64,000 nucleotides of DNA from Lysobacter sp. Root494 (GTDB lineage: Bacteria > Pseudomonadota > Gammaproteobacteria > Xanthomonadales > Xanthomonadaceae), in the NCBI RefSeq assembly GCF_001427225.1, contig NZ_LMFH01000007.1:186001-250000 (forward strand), written 5' to 3'. The notes below the pieces were generated by a model. It was not told the DNA's origin. It searched no databases and saw only the letters and a program-made list of their open reading frames with translations. Below, piece by piece: positions 55,657-63,273 of this stretch (within the stretch, counting starts at the first letter, position 1; the number at the start of each line of letters is the position of its first letter). A program made the position numbers and the translations under genes.

Positions 55657-56130
55657 ATGCACAAGGATTTGCAGACCTACACGCACATGCACCGCTGGCG
55701 CCGCCACGCCTTCGCCTGGCTGGTGGCGCTGCTGTTGCCGTTCGCCTTCGCCACCGGCGCGCACGCCCGTGACGCCCAGGTGTGGGCCAACACCAACAGC
55801 GGCGTGTATCACTGCCCAGGCGGGCAGTACTACGGCAATACGAAGCGCGGCAAATACCTCGACGAATCCGAAGCCGTCGCCCACGGCTACCGTGCCGCAT
55901 ACCACAAGCCCTGCTCCCCCGCCGTCGCGCAACGCACGCGCGAACAAGTCATTGACCGCCTCTCCCCCGGCCCTGCCGGCGACACCACCACCGTGTGGAT
56001 CAACACCGGCTCCGGCGTCTACCACTGCCCCGGCACGCGCTACTACGGCGCGACCAAGCGCGGGCGCTATGCGAGCGAGGCGGAGGCGATCGCGGCGGGG
56101 AATCGACCCGCATACGGACAGCGGTGTTGA
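55657..56130 (+). CDS. Exported protein with two YHCPG repeats
   Basis: The product has 157 residues, with a signal peptide ending A-H-A-R. Two copies of a roughly 40-residue unit (N-T-N-S-G-V-Y-H-C-P-G-x-x-Y-Y-G-N-T-K-R-G-K-Y at about 47 and N-T-G-S-G-V-Y-H-C-P-G at about 117) end with a conserved Cys. Each unit has two cysteines, possibly a disulfide or zinc site. Similar modules occur at the ends of secreted enzymes. It lies between the hairpin array and the defence-like block. Confidence 0.75.
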   Translation: MHKDLQTYTHMHRWRRHAFAWLVALLLPFAFATGAHARDAQVWANTNSGVYHCPGGQYYGNTKRGKYLDESEAVAHGYRAAYHKPCSPAVAQRTREQVIDRLSPGPAGDTTTVWINTGSGVYHCPGTRYYGATKRGRYASEAEAIAAGNRPAYGQRC

Positions 56131-56231
56131 CAGGGGCGCGCATGAACAGCTTCAGCAAAGTCCATTTTTTGGACCCGCTCGGCGCCGCTGTTACCCTGGG
56201 CCGGCGTTAGGGGACGCACGGGCCAATAAAT

Positions 56232-58247
56232 ATGGAAGGCGATCAGCACAAGGCAGTTGTGCGTCGGTGGCTGTACGGCGCGCGGTTTGGGGACTTTATC
56301 GAGCAGAGCGCGCAAGCGATCCTCGGTGGGTTGGTGCAGCGCGCGGGTGGCGATCTAGAGCTCACCCAGAACAACGCGTGGCAAGAGCAGATCCAGATCC
56401 TCAAGGCGTTGCAGCTGCCGGAAGGCGAGCATGCAACCGCCAAGATCTATTTCGAATACACGATCCCTCGGCTGGGCCGTCGTGCCGACGTCATCCTGCT
56501 CGTCGGCCATGTGTTGTTTGTTCTGGAGTTCAAGGCCGGCGAATCGCAGTTCAACGTCGCAGCGCTGGATCAGGTCTGGGATTACGCACTCGATCTGAAG
56601 AACTTCCACGACGCCAGCCACGACATCTGCATTGCTCCGGTGCTGGTGGCGACCAAAGCGGCACCGCAGACCATCGAGCTCCTGCACACGCTGCACGAAG
56701 ACGGCTTGGTTCGGCCCATTCGCGCCAGCGCCGGCGACTTGCAGCAAATCATCGTCAAGACGCTTACCTTCCTGACCGCGCCTCGCATCGACGTAGCGTC
56801 GTGGGAAAGCGGTCGCTACCTGCCGACACCCACGATCATCGAAGCCGCGCGTGCGCTGTATGCAGGGCATTCGGTCGAAACGATTTCGCGTCACGGCGCC
56901 GGTGCGCAGAACCTTGCGATCACCTCCAAGGCCGTTGATCAAATCATTGAGGAAGCAAGGGCGGTCGGAAAGAAGGCTATCTGCTTCGTTACCGGTGTGC
57001 CGGGCGCAGGCAAGACGCTGGTGGGTCTTGATGTCGCCAATCGCCATCTCGACAAGGAGAGCGCGACGTACAGCGTCTTTCTCTCCGGCAACGGCCCGCT
57101 CGTTGCCGTGCTGCGAGAAGCGCTCGCGCGCGACACCGTCGCGCGAGCCGCCATCCAGAACGCACCAATCAAGAAGGGTGACGCACGCCAAAAGGTTGCC
57201 GCCTTTATCCAGAACGTCCATCACTTCCGTGACGACTGCCTGGCCGACGCTGAAGCGCCGCCGGAACACGTCGTGTTCTTTGACGAAGCGCAGCGTGCGT
57301 GGACGCTCGAACAGACGACGTCCTTCATGGCTCGGAAGAAGGGACTCCCCGGCTTCGATCAGTCCGAACCGGAGTTCCTGATCTCTTGCGTGGATCGCCA
57401 CAAGGATTGGGCGGTGGTCGTTTGTCTCGTCGGCGGCGGACAAGAGATCAACACCGGCGAGGCCGGCATCAGTGAGTGGCTGGAGGCCGTACTGAAGCGC
57501 TTCCAAGATTGGGAAGTCCACCTGTCGCCGAATCTGACCGAATCGGAGTACCGCAGCGATGCGACGCTCAAGAAGGTCTTGGCGCTCCCAAACACGCGCA
57601 GCAATCCAAATCTGCATCTGGCGACCTCAATGCGCTCCTTCCGCGCCGAGTCGCTCAGCAAGTTCGTCCGCGAAGTGCTGGATGTGGAGGAAGCCGCCGC
57701 CAAGCAAACGCTTGCTGAGCTGGCGGCTCGCTACCCCATCAAGATCACGCGCCGGCTCGACCTAGCCAAGCGCTGGCTGCGCGACCAAGCACGCGGCTCC
57801 GAGCGCTACGGCATCGTGGTGTCCTCACAAGCACAACGCCTCAAGCCACACGCCATCGACGTGCGAGTGAAGACCGATCCGGTGAAGTGGTTTCTCGACG
57901 GCAAGGAAGACACTCGTTCCTCCTACTACCTCGAAGACGTCGCCACCGAGTTCCAAGTGCAGGGTCTGGAACTGGATTGGGCCTGCGTCGTGTGGGATGG
58001 CGACTTACGCTTCAACGGCGAAGGCTGGTCGCACCATGAGTTCAAAGGTACCCGCTGGAATCGGGTCAACAAGACCGAGCGGCAGATCTACTTGAAGAAC
58101 GCGTACCGCGTGCTTCTGACTCGCGCGCGCCAAGGCATGGTTCTGGTCGTTCCCGAAGGCAGTGAGCTCGATCCGACCCGGGCACCGCAGTTCTATGATC
58201 CAACTTATGACTACCTGACGTCTTTAGGCTTAACGGAAGTCGCCTAA
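56232..58247 (+). CDS. DUF2075 P-loop ATPase with N-terminal nuclease-like motif
   Basis: The product has 671 residues. N-terminal region (about 70-105) has E75, D86 and E99-F-K101 (ADVILL, then FVLEFKAG), a PD-(D/E)XK-like set. The central P-loop is GVPGAGKT (255-262), the Walker B is F-F-D-E-A-Q-R-A-W (349-357), and the end has V-Q-G-L-E-L-D-W-A-C-V-V-W-D-G-D and Y-R-V-L-L-T-R-A-R-Q-G, typical of superfamily 1 helicase-like DUF2075. Probably a DNA-acting nuclease/translocase in defence. Fewer G/C than neighbours to the left. The start ATG has a weak ribosome-binding site. Confidence 0.85.
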   Translation: MEGDQHKAVVRRWLYGARFGDFIEQSAQAILGGLVQRAGGDLELTQNNAWQEQIQILKALQLPEGEHATAKIYFEYTIPRLGRRADVILLVGHVLFVLEFKAGESQFNVAALDQVWDYALDLKNFHDASHDICIAPVLVATKAAPQTIELLHTLHEDGLVRPIRASAGDLQQIIVKTLTFLTAPRIDVASWESGRYLPTPTIIEAARALYAGHSVETISRHGAGAQNLAITSKAVDQIIEEARAVGKKAICFVTGVPGAGKTLVGLDVANRHLDKESATYSVFLSGNGPLVAVLREALARDTVARAAIQNAPIKKGDARQKVAAFIQNVHHFRDDCLADAEAPPEHVVFFDEAQRAWTLEQTTSFMARKKGLPGFDQSEPEFLISCVDRHKDWAVVVCLVGGGQEINTGEAGISEWLEAVLKRFQDWEVHLSPNLTESEYRSDATLKKVLALPNTRSNPNLHLATSMRSFRAESLSKFVREVLDVEEAAAKQTLAELAARYPIKITRRLDLAKRWLRDQARGSERYGIVVSSQAQRLKPHAIDVRVKTDPVKWFLDGKEDTRSSYYLEDVATEFQVQGLELDWACVVWDGDLRFNGEGWSHHEFKGTRWNRVNKTERQIYLKNAYRVLLTRARQGMVLVVPEGSELDPTRAPQFYDPTYDYLTSLGLTEVA

Positions 58248-58318
58248 CCACAGAAATTGACTCTCGAACAACCGGATTTTTGCTTCATGGCATCATTCAA
58301 AAAAACAGAGGCAATCTA

Positions 58319-59155
58319 GTGACTCAGCTTGCGGCACGAGGAAGATCCGCGATCGGAACGCCACTTATCAAATGGCCAGGAGGCAAGCGAGCGCTAGTCC
58401 CTAAGCTCATTGAGCATTTTCCTGCGCGATTCAATAGGTATTACGAGCCGTTTTTTGGCGGAGGGGCTTTGTTCTTTGCACTTCAGCCTGCCAAGGCCGT
58501 CCTATCTGACATTAATCAGGATCTGATCAACTGCTACCGGCGCGTTAAAGAACAGCCCGACGACCTAATCAAGGCGCTGAAAAGATTGCGGAACTCCGAA
58601 GAGGACTACTACCGAGTCCGGGAGTCAAAGCCAAGAACTGAATTAACTAAAGCGGCGCGACTTCTCTATCTAACTCGCCTGTCCTTCAATGGCATACATC
58701 GCGTCAACTTGCGAGGGGAATTCAATGTTCCGTATGGATACAAAACTCATCTTGATTCGGTAGATGACGATCTTCTTCGTTGCACAAGCGATGTCTTGCA
58801 GAACGCCAAGTTGGAGCACGGGGACTTTGAGGAGACAACAGCAGGCGCTCAGCCTGGGGACCTCGTCTACTTCGATCCACCTTACACAGTCGCTCACGCC
58901 AACAACGGTTTCGTCAAATACAACGAACACATTTTTTCTTGGGCGGATCAAATAAGACTAGCCAAGCATGCCCGAGCACTTGCAGCTAAGGGCTGCCATG
59001 TTTTTGTCAGCAATGCGCATCACGACTCCATTGATGAGCTATACAGCGGCACTAGAAAGATAGTTATCGAGCGCTTTTCAGTTATCGCTGCTTCTAGTAC
59101 GCATCGCAGGAAGATAACGGAAAGCCTATTTATTCTAGGGGGGGACTGGACTTGA
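58319..59155 (+). CDS. Dam/D12-class adenine-N6 DNA methyltransferase
   Basis: The product has 278 residues. Motif X K-W-P-G-G-K (18-23), motif I E-P-F-F-G-G-G-A-L-F-F (43-53), and motif IV D-P-P-Y (186-189) are intact in the D12/alpha-class order. It should methylate adenine in a GATC-like site. I prefer GTG at 58319, preceded by AGAGGCAATCTA, over TTG at 58280. Composition is clearly lower in G/C than the chromosome. Its stop overlaps the next start (TTGA), so the two are coupled. Confidence 0.9.
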   Translation: MTQLAARGRSAIGTPLIKWPGGKRALVPKLIEHFPARFNRYYEPFFGGGALFFALQPAKAVLSDINQDLINCYRRVKEQPDDLIKALKRLRNSEEDYYRVRESKPRTELTKAARLLYLTRLSFNGIHRVNLRGEFNVPYGYKTHLDSVDDDLLRCTSDVLQNAKLEHGDFEETTAGAQPGDLVYFDPPYTVAHANNGFVKYNEHIFSWADQIRLAKHARALAAKGCHVFVSNAHHDSIDELYSGTRKIVIERFSVIAASSTHRRKITESLFILGGDWT

Positions 59156-61482
59156 TCGAGAACGTGCTTCCTATCGCAGAGCTTCGCGCGCACGCCAGGG
59201 CTACTGCGAAGCCATACGCTCAGAAGAGCGTGCATCCAAAGCTTGTTGCGGATGAGATGGGCAAAGGGTGGAGCGTCGTTAAGGCGGGAAAGGTTTCTGT
59301 GCGCCTGAAGCGCGACAAACCACATGGTGTAGCGCTGGAGGACCGGGTGTGGACGCTCTTCTATCGAATGGGTTTCGACTCTATGTCTGGCCTTGGTGGC
59401 GCAAAGCTTAGGCTGACCCATCAAGACAGCTCTTCACCGATCAACCAGCTAGACGTGGTTGCGATTGATCCAGATGTGGCGCTGGCAGTTGAATGCAAGT
59501 CTTCTGTCAATTTCGTAAAGCGGCCCCAGTTTCAAGAGGAACTGGCGAAGCTGGCCCAAATGAGGGAGCGCGTCGCGAAATCAGTCAGCGCCGCGTTCCC
59601 ATCGCCACACAAGAGACACTCTGTATTAGCGTTCTTCTTGAACAACATACAGCTCACAGAGGCGGATCGAGAGCGCGCACGAACAGCAAACGTTCTGCTG
59701 TTCGACGAAAGAGATTTGGAGTACTACGAAAAGCTTGTCAGCCATCTTGGACCAGCTGCCAAGTATCAAATGTATGCAGACATGCTGCCGGGAAAGAGCA
59801 TCGCGGGGCTTTCGATAAAGGTGCCAGCTGTAAAGGCAAAGATGGGGCCTTATAACTGCTATACGTTTCCCGCCTCGCCCGAGTACTTGTTGAAGATCGC
59901 ATATGTCTCTCATCGCTCGAAGGGAAAGGCATCCGACATCCACACTTACCAGCGGATGATTTCAAAGCCCCGACTGAAGAGGATTCGCGAATACATCTCC
60001 GACCACGGGATTTTTCCGACGAATATCGTCGTGAACATTGAAAAGAAGTGCTTAGATTTTCAAAGAGTCAAGCAAGAGAACGAGCAAGCTGACCGAGACG
60101 CTAGTGGAATACTTGGATGGCTAGAACTAAAGCCGGCCTTTAAGTCTGCTTGGATCATTGATGGCCAGCATCGTCTGTATTCATACTCAGGCCATCCATT
60201 TGCCAAGTCCGGCCATATCGCGGTTTTGGCTTTCGAAGGAATCGCACCAAGCGCTCAGGCAAAGTTGTTTATAGATATAAATGCAAAGCAAAAGAGCGTG
60301 AAGCCATCCTTGCTGCAAGAGCTATTTGCAGAACTGCACTGGGATGCTGATTCGGCAATTGTTCGCGTCCAGGCGATCGTTTCAAAAGCAGTGCAAGTTC
60401 TGGATGCTGACAAGGACTCGCCCTTCTATGGCCGCATTCAACTCGCGGATTCGACAAAGGACTCCCTGCGCTGCATATCCTTGACATCCCTTTTTCGAGC
60501 TATTGAACGGCAGGACTTTTTTATCGTTAAGGAAAACAAGGGAGTGGTCGTGGAGGGAGGTGCCTTTTGGAGAGGGCAGAACGAGGAAACCCTTGCGCGC
60601 ACCGTGTATGTATTGAAAAGCTGGTTCAGTCACATTCGTTCCGGCGCACCTGAATGGTGGGACTTAGGCTCCAAGGATGGCGGCGGTCTGGCAATGAACG
60701 ACAGCGTGAGCGCGTGCACGATGGTCCTTAGAAGTGTTATCCAGCATCTCGAAACCAACGGCAGCAAACTGGTTCGACTCGACGACGAGGATCTTTCCGC
60801 AATCCTCAAGCCGTATGCGCTCGCTCTGGCGAATCATTTTGGTCAAATGACAGAGCAAGACCGGAAGCGATACAGAGACCTTCGGGGCGTACAGGGGCAG
60901 ACGACACGAATGCGCCGAGCCCAGCAGGCGTTGAAAGCTCAGTTCCCGAATTTCGATCCCCCAGGTCTACAAGAATTCCTGCGGCGCGAGAAAGAGCAGA
61001 CCAACCTTCGGGCAAAGGCAATCATTGACCGGCTAGAGCAACTTCTGCAGAGCATTGTCGTTCAAGAGCTCAAACAGGAATTCGCAGATGACGGCGACAG
61101 TTGGTGGATTCAGGGCGTTCCTAAGGCCGTCAGACTTGAAGTGGCCAAGCGCAGCGAGAACGATGACAACAAGCGCGGAAAGCGCGAATCATATTTGGAC
61201 CTTATTGACTACCGCAGCATCGCGCTGAGCCAGTGGCAGCTGTTTCAGCAGCTACTGGGTTACGGAAAAAAGACTGAGAGCAAGGACAGGCAAACAAAAT
61301 GGCTCCAAGAAATTAACGAGATGCGGAATGTTGTTGCGCACGCATCATCTGGAGTTTCGCTTTCTGTCGAGCAAGTTGCTCTCTTAGAGAGCCATGAACA
61401 GTGGCTGCGGCAAAAGCAAAAAGCGGTGGCTGACGAGATGGACGAAGATTCTGATCTAGTCGAGGACGCCGAAACCGAATGA
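59152..61482 (+). CDS. DGQHR-domain protein with nuclease-like and HEPN-like ends
   Basis: The product has 776 residues. Residues 60-120 have D101 and E114-C-K116 (L-D-V-V-A-I-D, then A-V-E-C-K-S-S), a restriction-endonuclease-like site. The DndB-type DGQHR motif is at 337-341 (W-I-I-D-G-Q-H-R), with the upstream R-I-R-E-Y-I-S-D-H-G-I-F-P-T typical of that family. The C-terminus has R-N-V-V-A-H (725-730), a HEPN RxxxxH RNase-like motif, and an acidic tail. The start is TTG at 59152 or GTG at 59164. Dnd-like or novel defence role inferred. Confidence 0.8.
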   Translation: MIENVLPIAELRAHARATAKPYAQKSVHPKLVADEMGKGWSVVKAGKVSVRLKRDKPHGVALEDRVWTLFYRMGFDSMSGLGGAKLRLTHQDSSSPINQLDVVAIDPDVALAVECKSSVNFVKRPQFQEELAKLAQMRERVAKSVSAAFPSPHKRHSVLAFFLNNIQLTEADRERARTANVLLFDERDLEYYEKLVSHLGPAAKYQMYADMLPGKSIAGLSIKVPAVKAKMGPYNCYTFPASPEYLLKIAYVSHRSKGKASDIHTYQRMISKPRLKRIREYISDHGIFPTNIVVNIEKKCLDFQRVKQENEQADRDASGILGWLELKPAFKSAWIIDGQHRLYSYSGHPFAKSGHIAVLAFEGIAPSAQAKLFIDINAKQKSVKPSLLQELFAELHWDADSAIVRVQAIVSKAVQVLDADKDSPFYGRIQLADSTKDSLRCISLTSLFRAIERQDFFIVKENKGVVVEGGAFWRGQNEETLARTVYVLKSWFSHIRSGAPEWWDLGSKDGGGLAMNDSVSACTMVLRSVIQHLETNGSKLVRLDDEDLSAILKPYALALANHFGQMTEQDRKRYRDLRGVQGQTTRMRRAQQALKAQFPNFDPPGLQEFLRREKEQTNLRAKAIIDRLEQLLQSIVVQELKQEFADDGDSWWIQGVPKAVRLEVAKRSENDDNKRGKRESYLDLIDYRSIALSQWQLFQQLLGYGKKTESKDRQTKWLQEINEMRNVVAHASSGVSLSVEQVALLESHEQWLRQKQKAVADEMDEDSDLVEDAETE

Positions 61483-61554
61483 GCCTCCGTTTAGTGTTTT
61501 GGACGTGCTCGCCGCAGTGCATTTGGTAGGAAGCCTGTAAGCAACGGACCCCTT

Positions 61555-62082
61555 ATGACGTACTGGATTCGACAGTTTTTTACTCGCCCTAAGACACATG
61601 GCCTCGCTCTGGCGGAGGTCATCGTAACGGCTGTTATTGCCCTGGCTCCGTTGCTTATCACAGCAATCGCCTACAACTATCGCAATGAGGCGAATTTTGA
61701 TTTCTATGCTGGGGTGAAGGGAGCGATAGGGAATGGCCAATTGTTCTTATATGCATACGGGCTTATCGGGACTATTTTTTGGCTTGCATTTTTTAAGTGG
61801 AATAGCCCAATGCATGGCCCACGTCGCTTACTTGGTTTCGTGACGTTACTGGCTTCCCTTGTCATCGTTGGAATGCTCGGGCTTGATCCCACAATTTCTA
61901 ACGCAAAGAACAAAGCAATTGTGTTATCAAGCTATTGGACTTATGGCGCCTTTCTTTTCATCAACTATCTCTTGCTTTTCTATCTGGAGATTGAGCCACC
62001 GCCCCCGGATGAAAGTCTCAAGTCCGGAAGTCGAAAGCTAAAGTTGGCTTATAGGAAGATGGAGGAAGGGCAGCATGGTTAA
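61555..62082 (+). CDS. Four-helix membrane protein
   Basis: The product has 175 residues, with hydrophobic helices around 20-40, 62-80, 92-110 and 125-143 and a charged cytoplasmic C-terminus. The ATG at 61555 is 72 bases after the DGQHR gene, and its 3-prime end overlaps the next DGQHR start by eight bases. A membrane protein between two DNA-sensing-type genes could be the effector of an abortive-infection system (inference). No family recognised. Confidence 0.7.
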   Translation: MTYWIRQFFTRPKTHGLALAEVIVTAVIALAPLLITAIAYNYRNEANFDFYAGVKGAIGNGQLFLYAYGLIGTIFWLAFFKWNSPMHGPRRLLGFVTLLASLVIVGMLGLDPTISNAKNKAIVLSSYWTYGAFLFINYLLLFYLEIEPPPPDESLKSGSRKLKLAYRKMEEGQHG

Positions 62083-63217
62083 GAAGCTACGGCTGCCGGT
62101 TTTTCCTGTCAGGCAGCAGATTGGTACGTTCTATACGGGCGTAGCCGCTGCGCGCGACCTTCTCGAGGTCTGCAAGTTCGACTTCCGCCGAATTCACGAT
62201 CGTGGTGGACACAAAGAATTTTTGGGGATTCAGCGTGAGCTTAAGGAAGCACGAATTAAGGAAATTTCTAAGTACATAAAGACTCAAGACGCTGTCTTTC
62301 CGACCTCGATCGTCGTTTCAGTTGACGAGCGCTGCGCGAGAATAGAAGAAGGCCGCGATTACTGCGTCTTAGAGCTATCCGAGTATATCGACCCCATCGA
62401 TGAGCGATTGAATATTCCGTACGAAAGTTTGGCGACCATTATTGATGGCCAACACCGACTGAAATCATTCGAGGACAATCTCGATATTCTCTTCGACCTT
62501 CCGGTTTCGATTTTTATCGGAATTGATGACGCCACAGAGGCGAGCATCTTTTCAACCGTTAACCTGGCCCAGACGAAAGTTAACAAGAGCCTCGTCTATG
62601 ACCTCTTCTCGTTGGATAGGAACAGATCCCCAGAGAAAACTTCCCACGAGATCGCAGTTGCGCTGGATGAGCTGGAAGACAGCCCATTTAAGGGCCGAAT
62701 CAAGCGCCTCGGTTCCGCTACGGAAGGCAGGTTTGGAGAGACGCTATCCCAAGCAACCGTTGTAAAGGGAATCCTTCCGTACATCAGCAAGGATCCAATG
62801 ACTGACCGAGACATCGGCAAACGGATTGGGTTTTGGCCTGAGCGCGATGGCTCCGAATTCTCTAGAAGACCCTTCTATACGTTCTTCCAAAAAGACGAGG
62901 ATGAAAAGATCCTTGCGAATCTAATGAACTTTTTCAGCGCCGTCGCAGACAAATGGGAAGGCGCGTGGAATTGGACCGGTCGTGGCGCTGTCCTTAACAA
63001 GACAAATGGATACAACGCCCTGATGCGGTTCTTCAGAGACTGCTATCTCTTTGAAACGAGCACGCCGGAAGTAGTGACGAAAACCGCTTTTAGAAAAATT
63101 CTTGATCGTTCGAGCCTTACCGATGATCACTTCACAACCAACCACTACCCACCAGGTTCGACTGGCGCTTCGACACTCTATAGAGATCTTCTCGTGACAA
63201 CTGGGATAAGGCCGTAG
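62075..63217 (+). CDS. DGQHR-domain protein (DndB-like)
   Basis: The product has 380 residues. The DGQHR motif is at 124-128 (A-T-I-I-D-G-Q-H-R-L-K-S-F), with I-K-E-I-S-K-Y-I-K-T-Q-D-A-V-F-P-T-S-I upstream and F-S-T-V-N-L-A-Q-T-K-V-N-K-S downstream, all as in DndB/DGQHR proteins. It is smaller than the first DGQHR protein and lacks the nuclease and HEPN ends. GGAGGAAGGGCAGC precedes the ATG; it overlaps the membrane-protein gene. It is the last gene of the block. Confidence 0.85.
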   Translation: MVKKLRLPVFPVRQQIGTFYTGVAAARDLLEVCKFDFRRIHDRGGHKEFLGIQRELKEARIKEISKYIKTQDAVFPTSIVVSVDERCARIEEGRDYCVLELSEYIDPIDERLNIPYESLATIIDGQHRLKSFEDNLDILFDLPVSIFIGIDDATEASIFSTVNLAQTKVNKSLVYDLFSLDRNRSPEKTSHEIAVALDELEDSPFKGRIKRLGSATEGRFGETLSQATVVKGILPYISKDPMTDRDIGKRIGFWPERDGSEFSRRPFYTFFQKDEDEKILANLMNFFSAVADKWEGAWNWTGRGAVLNKTNGYNALMRFFRDCYLFETSTPEVVTKTAFRKILDRSSLTDDHFTTNHYPPGSTGASTLYRDLLVTTGIRP

Positions 63218-63234
63218 CCGCGGGAGGCAGGCAC

Positions 63235-63263
63235 AAAAAAGGCGACCAGTGGTCGCCTTTTTT
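63235..63263. terminator. Bidirectional terminator between the defence block and aceE
   Basis: AAAAAAGGCGACC and GGTCGCCTTTTTT pair around AGT, giving T-runs on both strands. It ends the plus-strand DGQHR gene (stop 63217) and the minus-strand aceE gene (stop 63274). Confidence 0.9.
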
Positions 63264-63273
63264 ACTGCGATAT

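Noticed and set aside
56131-63273. Prophage or integrative element with att sites
   Set aside because: No integrase, tRNA gene or flanking direct repeats were found, only composition change and defence-type genes.
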